From an uncultured Pseudomonadota bacterium (GTDB lineage: Bacteria > Pseudomonadota > Gammaproteobacteria > Burkholderiales > Casimicrobiaceae), in the NCBI GenBank assembly GCA_937958295.1, contig CALFEY010000175.1:1-6816 (forward strand): 6,816 nt of DNA, in the 5' to 3' direction. Below the pieces are notes generated by a model. It was not told the origin of the DNA. It ran no database searches and saw only the letters and a list, made by a program, of their open reading frames with translations. Every line of letters starts with the position of its first letter. Position 1 is the stretch's first letter. Made by a program: the position numbers and the translations under genes. Of this stretch, positions 1-6,816 are shown one piece after another.

Positions 1-101
1 TCGCGCAGACGATCGACGATCTCGCCCTCGTTGGCGGCGTCGAGCTCGCCGACGGCCACTTCGCCGGCGGCGCTCACGGCGCGGTAGCGGTAGATCGGCA
101 T
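1..101 (-). CDS. gspF: Type II secretion / type IV pilus inner-membrane platform protein (GspF/PilC family), N-terminal fragment
   Basis: Only the first 33 codons are in the window; the gene continues past the left edge. Translation from the ATG at 101 begins MPIYRYRAVSAAGEVAVGEL. This matches the short beta-strand start typical of GspF (a Y-R-Y-R-A segment, then a G-E-x-x-x-G-E-L-x-A turn), and it is followed by residues ending IVDRLR, as at the head of the first GspF cytoplasmic domain. Family members are polytopic inner-membrane proteins that anchor the GspE/PilB ATPase. The start lies 11 bases after the stop of the upstream ATPase gene. An AGGG Shine-Dalgarno (114-111) overlaps that stop codon, nine bases before the ATG, so the two genes are almost certainly cotranscribed and probably coupled. 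GspF fits better than PilC because PilC proteins usually have a longer, different N-terminus. The fragment is too short to exclude a related MSHA or pilus platform protein. Confidence 0.72.
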   Translation of the reverse strand, partial: MPIYRYRAVSAAGEVAVGELDAANEGEIVDRLR

Positions 102-112
102 GCGCGACGGCC

Positions 113-1852
<1,740 letters not shown>

Positions 1853-1889
1853 TCTAGCATGGCCGGCGTATCCGATGCCCTCGGAAATC

Positions 1890-1930
1890 GTTATAAGACA
1901 ATGATTTAGCCTATTTTGTTGCCATTTTGG
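1890..1930 (-). promoter_or_regulatory. Candidate gspE promoter region: AT-rich island with -10-like hexamer and an 11-bp-spaced direct repeat
   Basis: The 101-base gap between the glycosylase stop (1954) and the gspE start (1852) contains a markedly AT-rich segment in otherwise GC-rich DNA. Read on the minus strand it has TATAAC (1895-1890) as a -10-like hexamer about 38 bases before the ATG. At 17-bp spacing the -35 position would be CAAAAT (1918-1913), a very poor match to TTGACA. That hexamer is one copy of a direct repeat: CAAAAT recurs at 1929-1924, offset by 11 bp, and each copy is followed closely by GGC. This would suit a promoter dependent on an activator, but that is inference. No convincing intrinsic terminator for the upstream gene is visible in the gap, so read-through from the thi cluster remains possible. 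Confidence 0.35.
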
Positions 1931-1953
1931 CGCGCCTTTGCGACCCGACGGCG

Positions 1954-2838
1954 TCAATCGTCCAGCGTGCGGCGGAAGCCCTTGTGGAGGAGTCGGGACA
2001 GCGCGCGATCAGCAAGGATCACGCCATTGGTCTGGCAGCGGGCGCAATAGTTCGCCTCGTTCTCGGCGCGGACGATCCGCTGTACCGGCGCTCCGCATAC
2101 CGGGCACGGCAGCTTGTAGCGGCCGTGGACCGCCATTTGGGGACGGAAGGCGGTGACCTTCGCCGGGAAAGCCGCGCCCGCCTCCTCGCTCAGGCGGCAG
2201 GTCCATTCCTCCAGCACTTCCCGCACGGCCGTGTACAGGCGCGCGATCTCGCCATCGTCGAGCTTTTGCGTGTGCGCGAGCGGAGACAGCTTCGCCCGGT
2301 GCAGGATCTCGTCGGAGTACGCATTGCCGATCCCGCTCAGCAGATGCGGGGCGGTCAGCGCCCGCTTCGCGGTGTGGTTCTCGCTGCGCAGGCGCAACGC
2401 GAACTCGTGCAGCGATGCCGCCAGCGGCTCGAGGCCCCCGGCATCGAATGCGGCCAGCGCGCCCCGCCCGTGCACCGCGTGCAGCGAGGCACGCCGCTTG
2501 GTGCCGGCCTCGGTGAGGACGAGCGCACCCGTGCTGAACGTGAAGATGGCAAGCGTGATCCGCGCCGGGGCCTTGCCCGACTTGATCTCGGGCAGCCACT
2601 GGAGGCGGCCGGCGATCATGAGATGGAGCACGAGGAAGTCGTCGCCCGCGAAAGCGAACACGAGCCGCTTGCCCAGGCGCTCGATGCCCGTGACCGCGTG
2701 GCCGGCCAACGCCGTAAGCGGCGGCTCGACGGTGCGCAGCACGAAGGGATTGCGCAATTCGACGCCCAGCAACGTCGCGCCCAGGAGGCGCGCGCCCAAC
2801 GCGTCGCGATAGACCTCGACGTCGGGCAGCTCCGGCAT
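1954..2838 (-). CDS. Fpg/Nei-family DNA glycosylase / AP lyase (MutM-like, non-canonical subfamily)
   Basis: Base-excision repair enzyme of 294 residues. It begins MPELPDVEVY, giving the catalytic Pro2 and Glu3, with the conserved beta-hairpin Lys at 57 (GKRLVFAF). HLMIAGRL at 72-79 includes a likely intercalating Met74. The helix-two-turn-helix is clear at GIGNAYSDEILHRA (169-182). A C4 zinc finger follows with C245, C248, C265 and C268. Several features differ from textbook MutM. The usual loop of GxxGxFQxxLxVYGR type before the zinc finger is replaced by FPAKVTAFRPQMAVHGR (224-240). The zinc-finger Arg five residues before the third Cys is Asn260. A 26-residue tail (269-294) follows the last Cys, where canonical enzymes stop almost at once. 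I recall similar sequences annotated only as Fpg/Nei family, so 8-oxoG specificity should not be assumed. The gene starts 6 bases after thiE, with AGGCGG just upstream of the ATG, and probably shares its transcript. Confidence 0.9.
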   Translation of the reverse strand: MPELPDVEVYRDALGARLLGATLLGVELRNPFVLRTVEPPLTALAGHAVTGIERLGKRLVFAFAGDDFLVLHLMIAGRLQWLPEIKSGKAPARITLAIFTFSTGALVLTEAGTKRRASLHAVHGRGALAAFDAGGLEPLAASLHEFALRLRSENHTAKRALTAPHLLSGIGNAYSDEILHRAKLSPLAHTQKLDDGEIARLYTAVREVLEEWTCRLSEEAGAAFPAKVTAFRPQMAVHGRYKLPCPVCGAPVQRIVRAENEANYCARCQTNGVILADRALSRLLHKGFRRTLDD

Positions 2839-2844
2839 GGCCGC

Positions 2845-3501
2845 CTAGGGACGGCAAGGAACCACGAACAGCGCCGCGAAGCCACGAGCCGCGCGCTCGA
2901 TCTGCGCAGGATCGCCTGACGCAAAGACGGCGGAGATCACGGCGAGCGCATCGGCGCCCGCCTCCACCAGCGCGGGCGCGTTGTCGAGCGTGATGCCGCC
3001 GATGGCCACCCGCGGCAGGCCGAGCGGGCCGGCGGAGGCCAAAAGGTCGAGCCCGGCACGACGCGCATTCGGCTTGACCGTGGAGGCGAAGAAGCTCCCG
3101 AACGCGACGTAGTCCGCACCGGCCTCGGCGGCGCGTTGCGCGCGGGCCAGGTCGTTGTAGCAGGACACGCCCACGATGCCCGCGCCCACCCGCGCGCGCG
3201 CGGCCGCGAGCTCGCCGTCGTCTTCGCCCACGTGCACCCCGTCGGCGCCCACGTCGCGGGCGATGCGGGCGTCGTCATTCACGACGAAGAGCGCACCGTG
3301 CGCGCGGCAGGCCTGCGCAAGGGCCGCCGCCTGCCGCTCGCGCAGCGGCGGCGGCGCGGCCTTGTTGCGGTACTGCACGATCGCGGCGCCTCCGCGCACG
3401 GCGGCGGTCACGTGCGCGACGAGCCGCGCAGTGTCCGGATCGTCGGGGGTGACCGCGTAGAGGCCGCGCAAGCGCGGCCGGACGGCGTCAGTGGGTGTCA
3501 C
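2845..3501 (-). CDS. thiE: Thiamine-phosphate synthase
   Basis: ThiE condenses HMP pyrophosphate with hydroxyethylthiazole phosphate to give thiamine monophosphate. It is a cytoplasmic TIM barrel, here 218 residues, normal for the family. Motifs in order are VQYRNK (42-47, pyrophosphate/pyrimidine site), VNDD (74-77), GVHVGEDD (88-95), YVAFGSFFASTVKP (131-144, thiazole-phosphate side), and AIGGIT (166-171) with VISAVF (188-193) as the phosphate-binding end of the barrel. I chose the GTG at 3501, inside the 3' end of thiD (14-base overlap). It precedes the first conserved strand (RGLYAVTPD) by the usual distance, and no in-frame ATG lies nearby. Only a weak GAG lies upstream, so coupling to thiD termination is likely. 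The reading frame stays open further upstream but there it is only a shadow of thiD. No thiazole-branch genes are visible here. Confidence 0.94.
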   Translation of the reverse strand: MTPTDAVRPRLRGLYAVTPDDPDTARLVAHVTAAVRGGAAIVQYRNKAAPPPLRERQAAALAQACRAHGALFVVNDDARIARDVGADGVHVGEDDGELAAARARVGAGIVGVSCYNDLARAQRAAEAGADYVAFGSFFASTVKPNARRAGLDLLASAGPLGLPRVAIGGITLDNAPALVEAGADALAVISAVFASGDPAQIERAARGFAALFVVPCRP

Positions 3502-4363
3502 GGGACTCGGGGGGCTGCGTGCCGTCGGCGTCGTCGCCGCGGGCCTGCGCTTCCTCGCGAGCCCAGAACAGGCGGTCGGGAATGAACTGGCCCATGCCGG
3601 GACGGTAGGCGTTCTTGAGCGTCTGCCAGGTGTACTCCTGGGCCTCGCGCACGGCCTCGCCGAGCTCGAGGCCGTTGGCGAGCATCGCGGCGATGGCCGC
3701 GGCCAACGTGCAGCCGGAGCCATGATACGAGCCGGGAAGGCGCGGCCAGCCATCCGAGCGAAGCACGCCTGTCTTGCCATAAAGCGTGTTGACGACCTGC
3801 GGCGTGTTCTCGTGCGTGCCTGTCACAAGGACATACTCGCAGCCCGTTTCCACGAGGCGCGCGGCGCACTGTTCGAGCGTGAGCTCCTCGTCGTCTTCGC
3901 CGATGGCGAGCAGGCGCGCCTCGTGGCTGTTGGGCGTGAGGATCGTGGTCTGCGGCAAGAGCAGCTCGCGCAAGGCGTAGGTCATGTCCTCGCTCGCGAG
4001 CTCGTCGCCGCGGCCGGAGGCGAGCACGGGATCGAAGATGAGCGGGATGTCGGGATAGTCGGACACCACCTCGGCGATCGCCGCGATGTTCTCCACGCTA
4101 CCGAGCACGCCGATCTTGAAGGCGTCCACCGGCATGTCCTCGAGGATCCGCCGCGCCTGGTCCGCCACCCAGTCGGCATCGATGGGCAGCACCCCCTCCA
4201 CGCCGAGCGAATCCTGCACAGTGATCGCGGTGATCACGGACAGCGGATGACACCCCATGCTCGCAAGCGTGAGAAGGTCCGCCTGCACGCCCGCACCGCC
4301 GGAGGGATCGGAGGCAGCGAAGGTAAGCACCAGCGGCGGAAGTCCGGATTCGTTGTCGGCCAT
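3488..4363 (-). CDS. thiD: Bifunctional hydroxymethylpyrimidine kinase / phosphomethylpyrimidine kinase
   Basis: ThiD phosphorylates HMP twice to HMP-PP, the substrate of ThiE encoded next. It is a ribokinase-fold cytoplasmic enzyme, here 291 residues including a hydrophilic tail of about 20 residues (roughly 271-291) beyond the usual fold. SDPSGGAGVQADL (18-30) is the N-terminal signature. Gln50 in ITAITVQDS corresponds to the pyrimidine-contacting Gln in well-studied ThiD. DPVLASGRGD (111-120) takes the place of the more common DPVMxAKSG loop, so the Lys of that loop is absent. TPN (143-145) and GSGCTLAAA (215-223, catalytic Cys218) complete the active site. The first gene of the minus-strand cluster, it is divergent from rubredoxin. 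The leader before the ATG has no strong Shine-Dalgarno and no recognisable TPP riboswitch. The overlap with thiE encodes the charged tail. Confidence 0.95.
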   Translation of the reverse strand: MADNESGLPPLVLTFAASDPSGGAGVQADLLTLASMGCHPLSVITAITVQDSLGVEGVLPIDADWVADQARRILEDMPVDAFKIGVLGSVENIAAIAEVVSDYPDIPLIFDPVLASGRGDELASEDMTYALRELLLPQTTILTPNSHEARLLAIGEDDEELTLEQCAARLVETGCEYVLVTGTHENTPQVVNTLYGKTGVLRSDGWPRLPGSYHGSGCTLAAAIAAMLANGLELGEAVREAQEYTWQTLKNAYRPGMGQFIPDRLFWAREEAQARGDDADGTQPPESRDTH

Positions 4364-4400
4364 GGAGACTTTGCGGCGTGCCCGAACGGGGCATATGGAT

Positions 4401-4423
4401 TTCCGGCGCTGCCGCGGCCGGAA
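4401..4423. repeat. Perfect 7-bp inverted repeat in the thiD/rubredoxin divergent intergenic region (possible operator)
   Basis: TTCCGGC (4401-4407) and its exact complement GCCGGAA (4417-4423) flank a 9-base spacer. It lies in the 121-base gap between two divergent genes, so neither gene transcribes into it from upstream, and no T tract follows on either strand. An intrinsic terminator is therefore unlikely. It sits about 38 bases before the thiD ATG and ends 19 bases before the TACAAT hexamer of the plus-strand promoter candidate, overlapping where a -35 element would be. The dyad spacing suits a dimeric regulator, but chance occurrence in GC-rich DNA is possible. Confidence 0.4.
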
Positions 4424-4442
4424 GTCAGGGGAGACGGAACGC

Positions 4443-4448
4443 TACAAT
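4443..4448 (+). promoter_or_regulatory. Candidate -10 element of the rubredoxin-gloA promoter
   Basis: TACAAT matches five of six bases of the sigma-70 -10 consensus and lies 36 bases before the rubredoxin ATG, predicting a leader of about 30 bases. No good -35 hexamer is found at 16-18 bp spacing; that position falls at the edge of the inverted repeat at 4401-4423. The leader is pyrimidine-rich (CCCCCTTCTCC just before the ATG) and has no Shine-Dalgarno. Confidence 0.4.
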
Positions 4449-4484
4449 GTCGAGTCTACTCCATGCGCCTTGCCCCCTTCTCCA

Positions 4485-4649
4485 ATGAAAAAATACATGT
4501 GCCTCATCTGCGGCTGGATCTACGATGAGGAAACCGGCGCGCCCGAGGAGGGCATTGCGGCCGGTACGCGCTGGGAGGACGTCCCGCCCAACTGGACGTG
4601 CCCCGAATGCGGCGCCCGCAAGGAAGACTTCGAGATGATCGAGCTATGA
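4485..4649 (+). CDS. Rubredoxin
   Basis: A 54-residue mononuclear iron electron carrier with the full rubredoxin signature. CLIC at 6-9 and CPEC at 39-42 supply the four Fe ligands. The fold-defining aromatic and glycine residues are present: Tyr4, GWIYDEETG (10-18), GTRWEDVP (27-34), Trp37 and Phe49. Length and cysteine spacing are those of classical single-domain rubredoxins. The ATG at 4485 gives the standard MKKYMC start; the frame is open further upstream but there it lacks any rubredoxin-like sequence. No Shine-Dalgarno is visible, which is odd for a well-expressed small protein. Its stop overlaps the gloA start as ATGA, so the two are translationally coupled. The redox partner is not in the window. 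A gene of this type opposite thiD is, as I recall, common in betaproteobacteria. Confidence 0.95.
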   Translation: MKKYMCLICGWIYDEETGAPEEGIAAGTRWEDVPPNWTCPECGARKEDFEMIEL

Positions 4650-5041
4650 AGATCCTGCACACGATGCTGCGCGTGGGGGACCTCTCGCGCTCGCTCGCGT
4701 TCTATACCGGCGCGCTCGGCATGAAGCTGCATCGCACCACGGACCGCCCCGAGCACAAGTACACGCTCGCCTTCGTGGGCGACGGCGATCCCGCCGGCCC
4801 CGAGATCGAGCTCACGTACAACTACGGCGTGGACCGGTACGACCTCGGCACGGCGTTCGGGCACATCGCGCTCGGCGTCGACGACGTGGCGGCCGCCTGT
4901 AGCACCGTGCGCGAGCGCGCGCCGGTGCTGGGCGGCAAGGTCACCCGGGAGCCCGGCCCCGTGAAGGGCGGCACGAGCGTGATCGCGTTCGTCGAGGATC
5001 CCGACGGCTACAAGATCGAGCTCATTCAGCGCGGCACCTGA
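4646..5041 (+). CDS. gloA: Lactoylglutathione lyase (glyoxalase I), VOC superfamily
   Basis: GloA isomerises the hemithioacetal of methylglyoxal and glutathione to S-lactoylglutathione, detoxifying a by-product of sugar metabolism. At 131 residues it is the short bacterial, typically Ni/Co-dependent type, with two beta-alpha-beta-beta-beta modules. The start MKILHTMLRVGDL and the later blocks ELTYNYG (55-61), FGHIALGVDD (71-80), GGKVTREPGP (96-105) and FVEDPDGYKIELI (115-127) are all close to the classical enzyme. Predicted metal ligands by alignment to E. coli GloA from memory are His5, Glu55, His73 and Glu125. The ATG overlaps the rubredoxin stop by four bases. The gene ends tail to tail with the GT41 gene on the opposite strand, the last 16 bases being shared. 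No glyoxalase II gene is visible here. Confidence 0.96.
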   Translation: MKILHTMLRVGDLSRSLAFYTGALGMKLHRTTDRPEHKYTLAFVGDGDPAGPEIELTYNYGVDRYDLGTAFGHIALGVDDVAAACSTVRERAPVLGGKVTREPGPVKGGTSVIAFVEDPDGYKIELIQRGT

Positions 5042-6816
5042 CGGTTCGCGACGTCGCCCAGCGCGGCTTCGAAGGCGCGGGTGAAGCCCGCGGTGTCGAA
5101 GAGCGGCAAGCGGCCCCGTCCGCGCACTAGATGCTCGTGCAGGTGGGCGAGGCGCGCGCGGTCGGCCGCAAGGTTGGCCAGCAGCGCCGTGTACGTCACC
5201 AGGGAGTCGGCCACGAGCTCCGGCAGTTGCACGGCGTTGCAAAGGCTCGCTCCCACCCGGCCGGCGAAGGTCGTGCCGCGCAGCGTGAGCAGCGGGACCC
5301 CGCAGAAGAGGGCATCGCTGCCCGTCGTATGCGAGCCATACGGAAGCACGTCGAGCGCGAGGTCGGCACATTGCAGTCGCGCAAGGTGCGCGGCCTGCGG
5401 GACCAGCGGAGCGAACACGAGGCGCTCTGACGCCACCCCTGCCCGCTCCGCGGCGGCGCGCAGGTTGCGCTGGGTGAGCGCATGCGGGGCGGCAAGCCAC
5501 AGCACGGTGGCGGGCACCTCACGCAGCACGGCGAGCCACGCTGTCACAAAGGGCTCCGTGAGCTTGTAGGGCTGGTTGAGGCACGCGAGGACTACGGCGT
5601 CCCCGGGCAGGCCGGCTTCCGCGCGGCGCGCGCTCGGCGGGAGCACGCGCCGATGGTCATTCACCTGGTAGCACACCGGCAGGCGCAGGAGCGCTTCGCT
5701 GAACTCGCTCTCCGCACCCGCGGGCGCGGTGATCGCATCCGCCACGAAGGCATCGACCGCGCCCGGATAGCCGAGCGTCCCCGGAAAGCCCAGGTAGTGC
5801 ACCTGCGTGGGCGCCGGACGCTGGGCGAGGAGCTGCGGACGCGCGCCTTGCGTGTGGCCCTTGAGGTCGACCAGCACGTCGAGGCCGTCGCGCGCGATGA
5901 CCGCGGCGGCAGCGGCGGTGTCGAGCTCACGCACGTCCCGCCAGTGCTCGAATGCGCCGCGCAGGCGGGCGCGCATGGCACTGTCGTCGTCGCGGTCCAA
6001 GGCATAGGCGAATGCCTCGACGCGCGCGCGATCGTGAAGCTCGAACAGGCCCGCCGCGAGATGGGCGGTGGCATGGTCGTGGAAGTCGGACGACAGATAG
6101 CCCACGCGCAGGCGGGTCCCTCGCGAGCTCACAAGCGCGGGCGCCCGCCGCGCCGGCGGCAGCGTCGCTCGCACGTAGCCCTCGATGCCGCGGCGCGCCA
6201 GCGCCGCATCGTCCAGCAGCGTCACGGCGCTCATGGGCTCGCAGGCGAAGCGGGGCGTGGCGCCCAGCGCCGTGAGGTCGGCCAACGCGGCGGTGGCCTC
6301 GGCAAAGGCGCAGGCATGGCGGGCCGCCATCGCGCGCGCCGCGGCCACCGCCGGGGTGCCTGGGACGAGCTCCCACGCACGGCCGAACGCCGCGACGGCG
6401 CCCGCGAGCGGATCGTAGGCCGGCGCCGCCTGCGAACGCCCCGCCTGCGCCCTATCCACGTGCGACTGCGCCGCCTCCATGCACGCGCTGCCGAGGTCGA
6501 GCCACGCGGCGGGATCCGTCGGTGCGAGCCGCACTCGCTCGTCGAACGCCGCCACGGCCGCATCGCGCACGCCGCGAGCCCGCAGGGCATGGGCGAGCAC
6601 TGCGAACGCCTGCGCGAGGGGTTCCCGCAGCGAGGGCTCGGGCACGGAGGCGAGCGCGCTCAGGACCTCCGCGGCGGTGCGCAGGTCGCCTGCGGCGAGC
6701 GCCACCTGGCCGAGGCCGAAGCGGGCGGCGGGATGCCCGGGGCTCGCCGCCAGTGCCTCGGCGTAGAGCTCGCGGGCACGCGCGAAGTGCCCCTGCTGAC
6801 CGGCTTGGGCGGCCTG
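5026..6816 (-). CDS. TPR-containing O-GlcNAc transferase-like glycosyltransferase (GT41, SPINDLY/OGT family), C-terminal part
   Basis: The gene enters from the right edge; 596 residues are visible and its start is outside. The frame is open and TPR-like to the edge, so the GTG near 6705 is not a start. Visible residues 1-28 are most of one tetratricopeptide repeat (G9, F11, A14, Y18, A21, P26 at canonical positions). Further repeats follow to about residue 165, the last with a hydrophilic Ala/Gln/Arg-rich insertion (about 117-138) between its helices. The GT41 catalytic region starts at RVGYLSSDFHDHATAH (237-252), where His248 aligns with the active-site His of human OGT. It continues through VDLKGHTQGARP, HYLGFPGTLGYPG, LNQPYKL (Lys418, the UDP-contacting Lys) and SHTTGSD (495-501). 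Known family members move GlcNAc or fucose onto Ser/Thr of proteins; acceptor and sugar here are unknown. Any N-terminal TPR array beyond the edge would probably govern substrate choice. Confidence 0.9.
   Translation of the reverse strand, partial: QAAQAGQQGHFARARELYAEALAASPGHPAARFGLGQVALAAGDLRTAAEVLSALASVPEPSLREPLAQAFAVLAHALRARGVRDAAVAAFDERVRLAPTDPAAWLDLGSACMEAAQSHVDRAQAGRSQAAPAYDPLAGAVAAFGRAWELVPGTPAVAAARAMAARHACAFAEATAALADLTALGATPRFACEPMSAVTLLDDAALARRGIEGYVRATLPPARRAPALVSSRGTRLRVGYLSSDFHDHATAHLAAGLFELHDRARVEAFAYALDRDDDSAMRARLRGAFEHWRDVRELDTAAAAAVIARDGLDVLVDLKGHTQGARPQLLAQRPAPTQVHYLGFPGTLGYPGAVDAFVADAITAPAGAESEFSEALLRLPVCYQVNDHRRVLPPSARRAEAGLPGDAVVLACLNQPYKLTEPFVTAWLAVLREVPATVLWLAAPHALTQRNLRAAAERAGVASERLVFAPLVPQAAHLARLQCADLALDVLPYGSHTTGSDALFCGVPLLTLRGTTFAGRVGASLCNAVQLPELVADSLVTYTALLANLAADRARLAHLHEHLVRGRGRLPLFDTAGFTRAFEAALGDVANRQVPR

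Noticed and set aside
1931..1953. Intrinsic terminator after the glycosylase gene (GGCGCGCC followed by AAAAT on the minus strand)
   Set aside because: The palindrome has no loop-forming stem of useful length and no T tract follows it on the transcribed strand.
1853..1957. N-terminal extension of gspE from a TTG at 1957
   Set aside because: It would overlap the glycosylase stop and translate an AT-rich promoter-like island; the added residues resemble nothing at the start of GspE proteins.
3502..3780. Upstream extension of thiE giving a 311-residue protein
   Set aside because: The extra residues are thiD read in another frame, Pro/Arg/Ser-rich and unlike any ThiE fusion domain.
4364..4442. 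TPP riboswitch in the thiD leader
   Set aside because: The leader is too short and lacks the CUGAGA-type conserved core; I could not build the helices around it.
4257..4484. Upstream extension of the rubredoxin frame
   Set aside because: It would cross the thiD start and the inverted repeat; the classical rubredoxin start is MKKYMC at 4485.
3491..4528. 345-codon open frame on the plus strand, antisense to thiD
   Set aside because: Same cause: a shadow of thiD with no recognisable domain, running into the rubredoxin gene in the wrong frame.
4463..4528. 21-residue ORF overlapping the rubredoxin start in another frame
   Set aside because: No ribosome site, no conserved sequence; its length is within chance expectation.

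Overview
The window is high-GC, densely packed bacterial chromosome. The gene content suggests a betaproteobacterium or close relative: rubredoxin divergent from thiD, a ThiD with the SGRG-type loop, nickel-type GloA, and a gspE-gspF pair. This assignment is inference from gene content and protein style; no rRNA or taxonomic marker is present. Coding density is about 95%. I see no mobile element, CRISPR array, tRNA or rRNA, and no gene-free stretch longer than about 120 bases.

Layout from left to right. (1) Positions 1-1852, minus strand: an ATPase gene of the GspE/PilB family (113-1852), followed 11 bases later by the first codons of a GspF/PilC-type inner-membrane protein that runs off the left edge. 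(2) Positions 1853-1953: a 101-base gap containing an AT-rich island that probably holds the gspE promoter. (3) Positions 1954-4363, minus strand: a compact cluster thiD, thiE, then an Fpg/Nei-family DNA glycosylase. ThiD and thiE overlap by 14 bases, and thiE and the glycosylase are 6 bases apart. (4) Positions 4364-4484: a divergent intergenic region with a perfect 7-bp inverted repeat and a good -10 hexamer. (5) Positions 4485-5041, plus strand: rubredoxin and glyoxalase I, coupled by an ATGA overlap. (6) Positions 5026-6816, minus strand: the C-terminal 596 residues of a TPR plus O-GlcNAc-transferase-like (GT41, SPINDLY-type) protein that enters from the right edge. It meets gloA tail to tail with a 16-bp overlap.

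How the genes work together. ThiD and ThiE are consecutive steps in making thiamine phosphate: HMP to HMP-PP, then coupling with the thiazole phosphate. The glycosylase probably shares their transcript but not their pathway. GspE and GspF are the motor and the inner-membrane platform of a type II secretion or type IV-like pilus machine. The motor carries an intact-looking MshEN cyclic-di-GMP binding module, so it is likely controlled by that second messenger. Rubredoxin (electron carrier) and GloA (methylglyoxal detoxification) form a two-gene unit. The GT41 enzyme has its catalytic landmarks, but its acceptor cannot be read from the window.

I do not see a clearly new multi-gene system. The points most worth a second look are the MshEN motif in the secretion ATPase, the non-canonical Fpg/Nei glycosylase lacking the usual zinc-finger arginine, the GT41 enzyme, and the inverted repeat between thiD and the rubredoxin gene.
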